A stretch of 9,200 bases of DNA from the NCBI GenBank assembly GCA_910578455.1, contig CAJTQA010000066.1:1-9200 (forward strand). The letters are read 5' to 3'. A program made the translations under genes and the position numbers. Below the pieces are notes generated by a model, which had not been told where the DNA came from, did not search any database, and saw only the letters and a program-made list of their open reading frames with translations. This stretch comes from an uncultured Dorea sp. Its GTDB lineage: Bacteria; Bacillota; Clostridia; Lachnospirales; Lachnospiraceae. Positions 1-6,917 of the stretch are shown here, in pieces (position 1 is the stretch's first letter; every line of letters begins with the position of its first letter).

Positions 1-52
1 TGGAGAGCGAGATGTAATACAGCTTTTCCGCCCGGAACTGCTCCTCAGTCAT
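1..52 (-). CDS. Partial small protein, N-terminus only, possibly SHOCT-domain type
   Basis: Only the first 17 codons lie in the window, and the gene runs off the left edge. The start is an ATG at 50-52 preceded by a strong GGAGG-type site inside the end of the upstream gene. The two genes overlap by 8 nt, which suggests translational coupling. The visible N-terminus begins M-T-E-E-Q-F-R-A-E-K-L-Y-Y. From memory this resembles small SHOCT-domain proteins that sit between a zinc-finger/HTH protein and a serine recombinase in clostridial mobile elements. The SHOCT domain itself lies outside the window, so the family call is inference from the N-terminus and the neighbour. Confidence 0.5.
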   Translation of the reverse strand, partial: MTEEQFRAEKLYYISLS

Positions 53-461
53 CTGCCTCGCCTCCTCCAAACCGGTCCTTGATATAGCAGGCATGGGAGC
101 AGTATTTCCTTTTGGAATTGCCGTAGGCCGTGAACTCCCTGCCGCACCCGGCGCAGGTATGGGTGTAGACCGCTTTTTTGTTCAGCATCTCCGGGTGTTC
201 CTTCCACCATTTCTTCCGGCACTGCGCAGAGCAGAACACCCTTGTCTTCATCCCCTCGGCCTGCACCAGCACCGCCCCGCACTCCTTGCAGCGGCTGCCG
301 GTCTCCTCTGGCACTTTCCCCGCCATGTTCCCGGTCAGCCCGTTCCGCCTGCAGAACGCCACTACGGCATCCTTCGTCAGCCCGATTTCTTTTGCTATGC
401 TCGCATATCCAAAGCCGCTGCTGCGGCGCTTTATGACCACATTTTTCTGTTCTTCCGTCAT
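45..461 (-). CDS. Small HTH plus double zinc-finger protein of a mobile-element module
   Basis: This 138-residue protein probably binds DNA. I place the start at the ATG at 459-461 because an AGGAGGT site (469-475) sits 7 nt upstream. A longer frame to 521 lacks such a site. Residues about 1-45 look like a resolvase/sigma-like helix-turn-helix (I-A-K-E-I-G-L-T-K-D-A-V, then F-C-R-R-N-G-L). Two Cys4 zinc-finger motifs follow, each CxxC then, some 18-20 residues later, CSxxC. They lie near residues 58-83 and 103-127, and the first ends in basic and Trp residues. Relatives are often annotated, probably wrongly, as RNA polymerase sigma-70 subunits. Such proteins are commonly found just before a SHOCT-domain protein and a recombinase in clostridial integrative elements, and the overlapping partial gene downstream fits that. 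A regulator of the recombinase is plausible but not shown. Confidence 0.75.
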   Translation of the reverse strand: MTEEQKNVVIKRRSSGFGYASIAKEIGLTKDAVVAFCRRNGLTGNMAGKVPEETGSRCKECGAVLVQAEGMKTRVFCSAQCRKKWWKEHPEMLNKKAVYTHTCAGCGREFTAYGNSKRKYCSHACYIKDRFGGGEADD

Positions 462-560
462 GAGAACCACCTCCTGCGGAGGCTTATGTATTTTACCCCT
501 GCTTATAAGAAAGCCTCCCATTTCATTGCCACGGCAGAAGGGAAAACTTGAGGGTAAAAT

Positions 561-597
561 AAAAAAACCGCCTTACGGCATCTTATGAGCCGCAGGC
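561..597 (-). terminator. Terminator-like hairpin with T7 tract upstream of the HTH/zinc-finger gene
   Basis: On the minus strand GCCTGCGGC and GCCGTAAGGC can pair as nine base pairs, including one G-T, with a single bulged base and a 9-nt loop (570-597). GG and seven Ts (561-567) follow. It lies 80 nt downstream of a stronger hairpin at 670-696 and 100 nt upstream of the HTH/zinc-finger start. It could be a second terminator of the ABC operon or a leader attenuator of the next gene. Confidence 0.5.
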
Positions 598-669
598 TTG
601 TCACTATTCGCTGTTATTCTGTGTCGTTTTATTAAATACCAAAGGCTGTGGCGCAGCAACACAACGCGG

Positions 670-696
670 AAAAAGCAGCCTGGTTTCCCAGGCTGC
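670..696 (-). terminator. Rho-independent terminator of the ABC transporter operon
   Basis: A perfect 9-bp stem (675-683 with 688-696, arms GCAGCCTGG/CCAGGCTGC) encloses a 4-nt loop and is followed on the minus strand by five Ts (670-674). It lies about 30 nt after the stop codon of the downstream ABC gene, the expected place for an intrinsic terminator. Confidence 0.85.
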
Positions 697-726
697 TGCC
701 GTATAAGCTATTTATATTCCTGCAGA

Positions 727-2475
727 TTACTGTATCTGCCAGCCTTCTGCCTGCTCCCTGACTCTTACAAAATCAAGATATTTTCCTTTCTGATGAATCA
801 GTTCTTCATGCGTGCCTTTCTGGACAATCCTCCCCTCATCCACCACCAGAATCTGGCCAGTATTTTCGATTGTTGCAAGCCTGTGGGCAATCGTGATTAA
901 AGTTTTCCCTTTTGCCAGCTCGGAAATCGCCGCCTGGATCAGATGCTCGTTTTCCGGATCAATGCTTGCTGTCGCTTCATCAAGTATGACAATCGGGGCA
1001 TTTTTCAAAATAGCGCGGGCAATGGAAATACGCTGCTTTTCTCCGCCGGAAAGCGTACCCCCTCCTTCCCCGATGACAGTATCGTAACCATCCGGGAGCG
1101 CTATGATGAACTCATGGCACCGTGCCTTCCTGGCTGCTTCCAGCATTTCCTCCTCTGCTGCGTCCGGCTTTCCGAAACATATATTGTTTCTTATGGTATC
1201 GCGGAATAAATAGACATTTTGAAATACCATGGAAATATTGGACAGCAGGCTGTCGCAGGTAAACTCACGCACATCGTGTCCGCCCACCGTGATCTTCCCG
1301 GTGTCCACATCATAGAACCTTGCAAGCAGGCTGCAGATCGTAGTCTTTCCACTGCCGGACGGGCCCACGATTGCAGCCGTGCTTCCCTGCGGAATCTGAA
1401 AGGAAACATCAGAAAGCACACTCCGTCTGTCATAGCCAAATCCCACACCCTCAAAGGCAATATCATATCGTTCCGGATGGATTCCGCCTGCGTCAGCATC
1501 AATAAACTCCGCCTGCTTGATCGTATCCAGCTTATCCATTGCAGCCGCAATGAGCTGCATGGTATGGGCGCCGTTCTGCACCAGCTCCACCCGTGCAAAT
1601 AAGGTAAAAGAAAAAATTGCCATCATCAGGAAAACCGGGAGCGTCATTCCCCCATGTATGCATAAGTACGCCGATATCAGCACAATCCCCACTGACGCCA
1701 GTTTGCAGGAAAGCTGATGCAGTCCATTGCACCACACATAATCAAGTTCTATTTTAATATTGATCCTGCGGTGTTCACAAAACGCATCCTTAATCCCCTG
1801 TACAGATACGCCTTCCTGCCCGTATGCCTTTACCACCGCAATGCCCCGGATAAATTCTATCACCGAAGTAATCAATGTATTCTGTGCCTTTTGATGTACG
1901 ATAGAATTTTTATGGCTGGACAGGCTCATCAGATGCAGGAAGAATGCGGAAATCATGACACCTGCCAGTGCAATCAGCGCCACCTGCCAGCAAAAAAACA
2001 ACAGACATAATATCATGGCTGCCACATGAACATACGCCCCGATAATCACATCAGTCATTTTCATTGCATACATCTCGTATACGGAAAGATCCGTTGTGAC
2101 CGCTCCGGCAATTTCCCCGGTATTGTTTTTGTCAAAAAAGCCAAGGGAAACCCGCTTTAAAATATTTCCAATCTCAATTCTCTCCTGCGCCGTCTTTTCA
2201 TAGGCAATGCTCTCCTGATAGGTAGCCCGCAGATAGGAAAACAGAAACCTCCCGGCAATGGAAACCACCATAAAACTCAACGCATAAAGCGCCATGACCG
2301 GCCTCATTTCCAGTTCTCCCCGGCTGTCCTTTATCATCAGATCCAGAAAATATGCCGTTCCCATGATAGGCAGTGCGGTAAACATGGTCTGCAAAAATGA
2401 CCACAAAAATCCCAGGTAGAGCCTTTTCTTATATTCTCCTGTCCAACTGATAATCCTCTTCACAGTCTTAAACAT
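727..2475 (-). CDS. ABC transporter half-molecule, fused permease-ATPase (YbtQ/IrtB-like)
   Basis: This 582-residue half-transporter has an N-terminal six-helix type-IV (exporter-fold) membrane domain, about residues 1-320, and a C-terminal ATPase domain. Seen motifs are Walker A GPSGSGKTT (371-379), the Q-loop in S-M-V-F-Q-N, signature LSGGEKQ (475-481), Walker B ending in D499-E500, and switch histidine H531. The ATPase motifs therefore look intact. The ATG at 2473-2475 is chosen because AGGAGG lies about 9 nt upstream. The same frame runs 58 codons further, but only over the end of the preceding gene. The first 8 nt overlap the end of the other half-transporter, so the two probably form a coupled heterodimer in the cytoplasmic membrane. 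The D-E-A-T-A-x-x-D-P-E-N-E signature and the AraC gene upstream recall YbtPQ/IrtAB siderophore importers. Multidrug or peptide export is the alternative. Substrate unknown. Confidence 0.9.
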   Translation of the reverse strand: MFKTVKRIISWTGEYKKRLYLGFLWSFLQTMFTALPIMGTAYFLDLMIKDSRGELEMRPVMALYALSFMVVSIAGRFLFSYLRATYQESIAYEKTAQERIEIGNILKRVSLGFFDKNNTGEIAGAVTTDLSVYEMYAMKMTDVIIGAYVHVAAMILCLLFFCWQVALIALAGVMISAFFLHLMSLSSHKNSIVHQKAQNTLITSVIEFIRGIAVVKAYGQEGVSVQGIKDAFCEHRRINIKIELDYVWCNGLHQLSCKLASVGIVLISAYLCIHGGMTLPVFLMMAIFSFTLFARVELVQNGAHTMQLIAAAMDKLDTIKQAEFIDADAGGIHPERYDIAFEGVGFGYDRRSVLSDVSFQIPQGSTAAIVGPSGSGKTTICSLLARFYDVDTGKITVGGHDVREFTCDSLLSNISMVFQNVYLFRDTIRNNICFGKPDAAEEEMLEAARKARCHEFIIALPDGYDTVIGEGGGTLSGGEKQRISIARAILKNAPIVILDEATASIDPENEHLIQAAISELAKGKTLITIAHRLATIENTGQILVVDEGRIVQKGTHEELIHQKGKYLDFVRVREQAEGWQIQ

Positions 2476-4261
2476 TGTAAACGCCCTCCTTTCCCATTTG
2501 GTTTGTATCACTATTTCCCGCTGACCAGCTCTTTGCACCAATGTGCGCTTCCCACATCTCTTTATACAGAGGGCAATTCTTAAGCAGTTCTTCCTGCCTG
2601 CCATGCGCCTCCACGCTGCCGCATCGCAGCACGATAATATTGTCCGCATTCTTTATGGTGGAAAGCCTGTGGGCAATCACAAGAAGCGTCTTGCCCTTAG
2701 CCAGTCTTGCAATGGACGCCTGAAGCTGTGCCTCATTTTCCGGATCGGTGAATGCGGTCGCCTCATCAAGTATGACGATTGGGGCGTTTTTCAAAATAGC
2801 ACGGGCGATGGCAATCCGCTGCCGTTCACCTCCGGAAAGTTTTCCTCCCGCTTCCCCGGCAAGAGTATCCCATCCTTTGTCCAGTCTGCCGATAAATTCT
2901 TCGCACCGTGCCGCCCTTGCCGCCGAAAACACTTCCTCATCAGAAGCGTCCGGTTTTCCCAAACGGATATTCTCAAGCAGGGAGCAATTAAACAGGAAAT
3001 TATCCTGTGACACAAAGCTCACGATACGGGAAAGCTGTGACAACGGGATATTCCGGATGTCCGTTCCCCCTATGGTTATGTTCCCTCCCGTCACATCCCA
3101 AAACCTTGCTATCAGCTTTGCCACAGTGGACTTTCCGCCTCCCGACGGCCCCACCAGTGCGGTGAAGGTTCCCTGCGGCAGTTTTAAGTCGATCCCATGC
3201 AGGACATTGCCATCCTGCCCATTATAGGCAAAACTTACCCCATTTAAAGATATCCCATAGCTTTTCAGGGAAACCTCTCCCTTTGCATCGGGAAGCTCTG
3301 GAATATCCAGCACTTCATTTACATCACGGATGGCATACTGGATAGACTTAAAATCATTGACTGCAATGTTAAACCAGCTTACCGGGCCGATGATGCTTAA
3401 GGATAATATGATCGCCAGGGTAATCTCCGCAGGAGCCATTTCTCCCGACAGATACAAAAGGACACTCACCGGCAGGATGCCAAGCAGTGTGGATGGCAGG
3501 ATGGCAGCCCCCAGATTCATAAGCCCCCATGTAGAACGGAACCAGTCTAGGGTAAAATTTTTAAAGTTCTTCACGGAATCTGCATACTTCTGATAAGAAC
3601 CGGTTGACTGGCCAAATGCCTTGATCACCTGGATTCCTTCCGTGTATTCAATAATAACACTGTTCACATGGTTTGATGCCTTCATATATTTGTCATACTG
3701 GGAACTGTAATTTTTCATCATGATCCCATATACCAAAGCCCCAACTGGCACACAGGCCAATGCCGCAAGCGCTATCTTGACATTCATCACAAGCAGATAG
3801 CAAAAGACGCAGGCCGGGAGAAGGAGATTTGAGATTCCTTCCGGGATCATATGCGCCAATGGCAGTTCGATGGTTTCCACCCGGTCCATGATGATGCTCT
3901 TCCACTCTCCCGCTGTTTTTGCAAGCGCGCTTCCAAGAGGCATCCGCATGATCCGTTCCGACAGAGCAAGGCGGATATTCTCCAGAATGTGGTAAGCCGA
4001 AATGTGGGAAAACGATGTGGAGAGGGCATGGAAAACCTGTTTTGCCAGATATCCGGCTGCACATAAGCCTATCCACGGCATGATCCCTTCCATCGCAGGC
4101 TCCCCCTCAAAGAAAATCAAAATAATGCGGTAAACGCCCAGATAGGGCAAAAGACCTCCTGCAACACTGCATACCGCAAACAGTACAGCAAAAATCATCT
4201 TCCACCGGCATTGTCCCGCAAAAGAAAATACCGTTTGAAAGGTTCCTTTTTTATGCTTCAT
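2468..4261 (-). CDS. ABC transporter half-molecule, fused permease-ATPase (YbtP/IrtA-like)
   Basis: This 597-residue protein is the first half of the predicted ABC heterodimer. A six-helix membrane domain (about 15-320) precedes an ATPase domain with Walker A GPSGGGKST (371-379), signature LSGGERQ (475-481), Walker B D499-E500 and H531. These positions match its partner exactly. The ATG at 4259-4261 has AGGAGGT six nt upstream. The TAA at 2468-2470 lies inside the first codons of the partner, which indicates translational coupling. The membrane domain contains E-G-I-Q-V-I-K-A-F-G-Q, and the Walker B region reads D-E-A-T-A-F-T-D-P-E-N-E. Both are features I associate with the YbtP/IrtA group of exporter-fold proteins that import ferric siderophores. 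That assignment is from family memory; the cargo cannot be read from the sequence. The leader holds two dyads (4,279-4,314 and 4,321-4,360) that may control expression. Confidence 0.9.
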   Translation of the reverse strand: MKHKKGTFQTVFSFAGQCRWKMIFAVLFAVCSVAGGLLPYLGVYRIILIFFEGEPAMEGIMPWIGLCAAGYLAKQVFHALSTSFSHISAYHILENIRLALSERIMRMPLGSALAKTAGEWKSIIMDRVETIELPLAHMIPEGISNLLLPACVFCYLLVMNVKIALAALACVPVGALVYGIMMKNYSSQYDKYMKASNHVNSVIIEYTEGIQVIKAFGQSTGSYQKYADSVKNFKNFTLDWFRSTWGLMNLGAAILPSTLLGILPVSVLLYLSGEMAPAEITLAIILSLSIIGPVSWFNIAVNDFKSIQYAIRDVNEVLDIPELPDAKGEVSLKSYGISLNGVSFAYNGQDGNVLHGIDLKLPQGTFTALVGPSGGGKSTVAKLIARFWDVTGGNITIGGTDIRNIPLSQLSRIVSFVSQDNFLFNCSLLENIRLGKPDASDEEVFSAARAARCEEFIGRLDKGWDTLAGEAGGKLSGGERQRIAIARAILKNAPIVILDEATAFTDPENEAQLQASIARLAKGKTLLVIAHRLSTIKNADNIIVLRCGSVEAHGRQEELLKNCPLYKEMWEAHIGAKSWSAGNSDTNQMGKEGVYNV

Positions 4262-4278
4262 AGCCTGACCTCCTGCCT

Positions 4279-4314
4279 ACAATAGATTGCAGGCTTCGCC
4301 AGCAAACCTATTGT
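4279..4314 (-). promoter_or_regulatory. 36-nt imperfect dyad just upstream of the first ABC gene's ribosome binding site
   Basis: Outer arms ACAATAG (4279-4285) and CTATTGT (4308-4314) flank inner arms TTGC/GCAA and GGC/GCC around a 3-nt centre. This makes 14 complementary pairs with one internal mismatch and a small asymmetric gap. The dyad ends 4 nt before the AGGAGGT of the ABC gene. It could be an operator, for example for the adjacent AraC protein, or an RNA hairpin that affects translation start. The symmetry is seen; the role is inference. Confidence 0.5.
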
Positions 4315-4320
4315 CATGAA

Positions 4321-4360
4321 TAAAATAAATGTGTCCCCGCCAAAGGACACATTTATTTTA
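4321..4360 (-). terminator. Perfect 16-bp hairpin between the AraC gene and the ABC pair
   Basis: Arms TAAAATAAATGTGTCC (4321-4336) and GGACACATTTATTTTA (4345-4360) are exact reverse complements with an 8-nt loop. The outer half is A/T-rich, so either strand gives a hairpin leading into a U-rich stretch. It lies 49 nt after the AraC stop codon and 60 nt before the ABC start. It could therefore end the AraC transcript, or act as an attenuator if the ABC genes are read from upstream. Confidence 0.7.
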
Positions 4361-4409
4361 TCATCCCGGCCGCCCGCCTTTCCGCTCCGGTTAATTTTAT
4401 CTAATCCAA

Positions 4410-5360
4410 TCAGTCAAAAGTTTTCCGGTACTCGGTAGGCGTAACGCCAAGCACGCTGCGGAAAGCAGACGCAAATTTCCCCGGATTACTGTATCCAACC
4501 CTTGCCGCTATGGAAATCACGGAATCCTGGGTATTTTTCAGCATAACAGCCGCGGCATTCATACGGTATTCCCTCATATATGCGGCTACCGAGCATCCAT
4601 AAACCCCTTTGAAACACTGCTTTAACGAAGTCAGCGGAAATGAAAACTGCTCTGATAATTCCTCAAGGGTATACCAGTTCTCCAGATTTCCCGTCAGCAG
4701 GGCGGCAATCTCCTTTACCTTATCCACCTGTGCTTTATAGAAATACGGCCGTTCTTCTCCACCGGCCGGTACATCCAGGGTCTCTAAAAACAGAAGAAGC
4801 TCCAGAACCTTTATCTTATAATAAGGCAGCCTTACCTGTTCCGGCAGATCATACAGTTCCGAAAAAATATGGCTGATCTGCGCCCCTGCCCTCATAATGA
4901 AGCTATGATCATCCGGGCAAAATTTGTGCCTCAGCTTCTTTATATCAACGGAAAACCCTTCCATCACATGAAGCAGGGAATCTTCTGCCTCCGCAATGTC
5001 AAAACCTATGGTTAACCCATGATAATGGTTCAGTGGAAAAAGGAATTTTGAAGAGTGCTGCTCTCTGGAATTCACCTGCATATCCCCGGATTCCACATAG
5101 ATGTACCGGTTTCTGTCCACGCACCACTCAATCCGTCCCTCCCTGCAATGGTCAATACAAAATATCTGGGCGCTGGGTTTGAATCCGGAACAGCATTCTT
5201 TCATATGGAAATCATTGTACATCAGATAGCAGCCTTTAAATACCTGGTATAAGGTCATAAGCCCCTCGCCGCTGTCGCCCTTTACATGGAAAACCGTGCG
5301 GTTTTCATCTTCACGGATTTCCCTTACATTTTCCCCCATTTCCTGTTCCGTAAACCGCAT
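4410..5360 (-). CDS. AraC/XylS-family transcriptional regulator
   Basis: This 316-residue protein has a C-terminal AraC DNA-binding domain of about 85 residues with two helix-turn-helix units. The first is around Y-T-L-E-E-L-S-E-Q-F-S and the second around D-S-V-I-S-I-A-A-R-V-G-Y-S-N-P-G-K-F. It ends in the classic F-R-S-V-L-G-V-T-P-T-E-Y-R. The N-terminal 200 or so residues are the ligand or effector part, with a cysteine-rich stretch (K-E-C-C, C-I-D-H-C-R-E-G-R) like the PchR/YbtA-type sensors I recall. I choose the ATG at 5358-5360 because AGGAGG lies 9 nt upstream at 5370-5375. A GTG at 5406-5408 in the same frame lacks a comparable site. The gene sits 60 nt after the methyltransferase remnant and directly before the ABC pair, which is its most likely target. 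In Yersinia the AraC-type YbtA activates ybtPQ in the same layout. The effector is unknown. Confidence 0.9.
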   Translation of the reverse strand: MRFTEQEMGENVREIREDENRTVFHVKGDSGEGLMTLYQVFKGCYLMYNDFHMKECCSGFKPSAQIFCIDHCREGRIEWCVDRNRYIYVESGDMQVNSREQHSSKFLFPLNHYHGLTIGFDIAEAEDSLLHVMEGFSVDIKKLRHKFCPDDHSFIMRAGAQISHIFSELYDLPEQVRLPYYKIKVLELLLFLETLDVPAGGEERPYFYKAQVDKVKEIAALLTGNLENWYTLEELSEQFSFPLTSLKQCFKGVYGCSVAAYMREYRMNAAAVMLKNTQDSVISIAARVGYSNPGKFASAFRSVLGVTPTEYRKTFD

Positions 5361-5420
5361 CCGTTTCTGCCTCCTCTCTGCCATTGCCTGTCTTTTTTCC
5401 CGCTCCACTCCGGAACGGCT

Positions 5421-5918
5421 TTACTGCTGTCTCTCCCGGAACTCCGCATGGATCATAAAGCCCATATGGAACGTCCGCATCACCCATGCAAAAATCCTGG
5501 TGACAATGCTTTTTCTCCAGCCGCCTTTCAGGTATCCGTCTATGTAATCCCGCTCTGCCACATTCACGATGCGGTCAGACCAGTCCTCCAACTCTTCTTT
5601 CGGTTTTTCCAATGAAAAGAAAGATTTCGTCTTATTGCCCGCCATCTTCACTTCCGCATTCACGCCCTTAAGCCCTGCGGTATTGACCGCATCAAAAGTG
5701 ACCATGCTGCCAGGGAAACGCTCCGCCATGGCGCACAGAAGGCGACTCACCTGTTCTTTTTCAAAATAGTAAAACAACCCTCCCGCTGTAAACACGATCC
5801 CATCATCTGGACGGAAATCAATCCGGTCAAACCATGAGAAATCATTCAGGTCGCAGACCACGTTCCGTTCCAGCTTTCCGGGCGGGATGTGCGTGCCGAT
5901 ACATGAATTTATCTCCAA
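5421..5918 (-). pseudogene. 5'-truncated class I SAM methyltransferase (LCM/Tcmp-like C-terminal part)
   Basis: The open frame codes for about 165 residues that look like the C-terminal 60% of a methyltransferase of roughly 270 residues. It includes C-D-L-N-D-F-S-W-F-D, D-D-G-I-V-F-T-A-G-G-L-F-Y-Y-F and the C-terminal S-D-R. The N-terminal third, where the glycine-rich SAM-binding motif belongs, is missing. In its place lies the 3' end of the DtxR-type gene in another frame. The only upstream start in this frame is a TTG at 5916-5918 inside that gene. Homology seems to begin near I-G-T-H-I-P-P-G, so a deletion removed the 5' part and joined the remains to the repressor gene. A protein may still be made by coupling, but it could not bind SAM in the usual way. 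Family call from memory; truncation inferred from length and missing motif. Confidence 0.75.
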
Positions 5919-6276
5919 AGTTGCTCAAAAAAGTCTTTAACACCTCATAGCTTTCCGAACTGACGGCGTGTTCCAACTCGCAGGCATCCGCCGCCGCTGT
6001 CTTTTCGTCCACCCCAAGCCCCGTCAGGAGCCTGCAGAACGTGCTGTGCCTCTCATAGGTGTCCTCGGCAATCCGCTTTCCTTTTTCCGTCAGATGGATT
6101 TCGTGAGTATCATCCGCAAACACATACCCTTCCTCCGCCAGCGCTTTAAGCGCCACGGAAACCGTGGGGCGGGACACGCCAAGCTCCCCCGCAATATCCG
6201 CACCATGCACTGCTTTTCGTTTGGAAAGCGTATATATGACTTTAAGGTAGTCCTCTACCGATTTTTTCTGCTTCAA
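5842..6276 (-). CDS. DtxR/MntR-family metal-dependent transcriptional repressor
   Basis: This 144-residue protein has an N-terminal winged helix-turn-helix (about 1-65; A-D-I-A-G-E-L-G-V-S-R-P-T-V-S-V-A-L-K-A-L) and a metal-binding/dimerisation domain with H77, C99, E102 and H103. These line up with H77, E99, E102 and H103 of Bacillus MntR. The cysteine in A-C-E-L-E-H is DtxR-like, and the MntR E11 position is a lysine, so the metal may not be manganese. There is no C-terminal SH3 domain. I prefer the TTG at 6274-6276 (M-K-Q-K-K-S-V-E-D-Y, 10 nt after AGGAGG) over a GTG at 6301-6303 that overlaps the upstream stop as GTGA. The last 20 or so residues (from about 122) do not look like the family and appear to be methyltransferase DNA read out of frame after a deletion. 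Probable autoregulator of this operon through the dyads near 8,900-8,960. Confidence 0.88.
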   Translation of the reverse strand: MKQKKSVEDYLKVIYTLSKRKAVHGADIAGELGVSRPTVSVALKALAEEGYVFADDTHEIHLTEKGKRIAEDTYERHSTFCRLLTGLGVDEKTAAADACELEHAVSSESYEVLKTFLSNFGDKFMYRHAHPARKAGTERGLRPE

Positions 6277-6299
6277 ATCCGCACCCCCTCCTGTCTTTA

Positions 6300-6917
6300 T
6301 CACTGCCTTATTCTTGCCTCGGCATAGGTCAGCTTCAGGCCGCCACTAAATGTTTTCCCACAGGTTATTTCAAACCCATTTCCCTTCAAAAAATCCAGAT
6401 ATCCCTGCTGCGTCCATTTATGGAACACCTTAAACCCGGAAAGCTCCATAATCCGTATCCTCATCCTGCCGGGCAGGCTGCCAGCCGCCGTGAAGGTCGG
6501 AGCTATCAAGATGCCGCCCGGTTTTAACACCCGTCTGATCTCCGCCAGGGCTTTTTCCGGTTCCGGCATGATATGCAGCGCATTGGAAATCACTACTGCG
6601 TCAAAGGTTCCCGGTGTATAAGGAAGGTTTGTGGCATCCTGCACGGAGAAATGGAGCCGTGAACTGTGCGCTTTCGCCTTTGCCTGCCGTATCATCTCTT
6701 CCGAAAAATCCGTTGCTTCCAGCAGTTTCACGCTTCCCGCAATCCGCACGGACAAAAGCCCCGTCCCACAGGCAAGCTCCAGCACGGCCATATCCTTACT
6801 CAGTACCTTTTTCATACGGCTCACAATCTGTGCATAGGTTCTGCCATCCCCTGACATCGCAAAATCATACCGCTTCGCCCACCTGTTCCAGAAGCCTTTA
6901 TTATCTTTTTCTTTCAT
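6300..6917 (-). CDS. Class I SAM-dependent methyltransferase
   Basis: This 205-residue Methyltransf_11/25-type enzyme shows motif I V-L-E-L-A-C-G-T-G (45-53), acidic D70 in T-D-F-S for the SAM ribose, D94 in Q-D-A-T-N-L-P for the adenine side, and R-V-L-K-P-G-G (129-135). The family moves a methyl group from SAM to a small molecule or protein; the substrate cannot be inferred here. The ATG at 6915-6917 has GAGGAG 6 nt upstream and overlaps the stop of the preceding small gene as ATGA. The stop lies 23 nt before the preferred DtxR start, so all three are likely co-transcribed. Length and motifs are complete. Confidence 0.88.
   Translation of the reverse strand: MKEKDNKGFWNRWAKRYDFAMSGDGRTYAQIVSRMKKVLSKDMAVLELACGTGLLSVRIAGSVKLLEATDFSEEMIRQAKAKAHSSRLHFSVQDATNLPYTPGTFDAVVISNALHIMPEPEKALAEIRRVLKPGGILIAPTFTAAGSLPGRMRIRIMELSGFKVFHKWTQQGYLDFLKGNGFEITCGKTFSGGLKLTYAEARIRQ

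Noticed and set aside
93..588. Plus-strand open frames opposite the HTH/zinc-finger gene
   Set aside because: They are antisense shadows of a gene with clear zinc-finger motifs and a strong ribosome binding site, and have no recognisable domains.
2476..2649. 58-codon N-terminal extension of the downstream ABC gene
   Set aside because: It overlaps the end of the other ABC gene and is rich in Arg/Cys without membrane features. AGGAGG before the ATG at 2,475 supports the shorter form.
4262..4320. Promoter between the hairpin and the first ABC gene
   Set aside because: ATGACA and TATTGT occur, but about 27 nt apart, too far for a normal promoter, and both lie in or beside the dyad arms.
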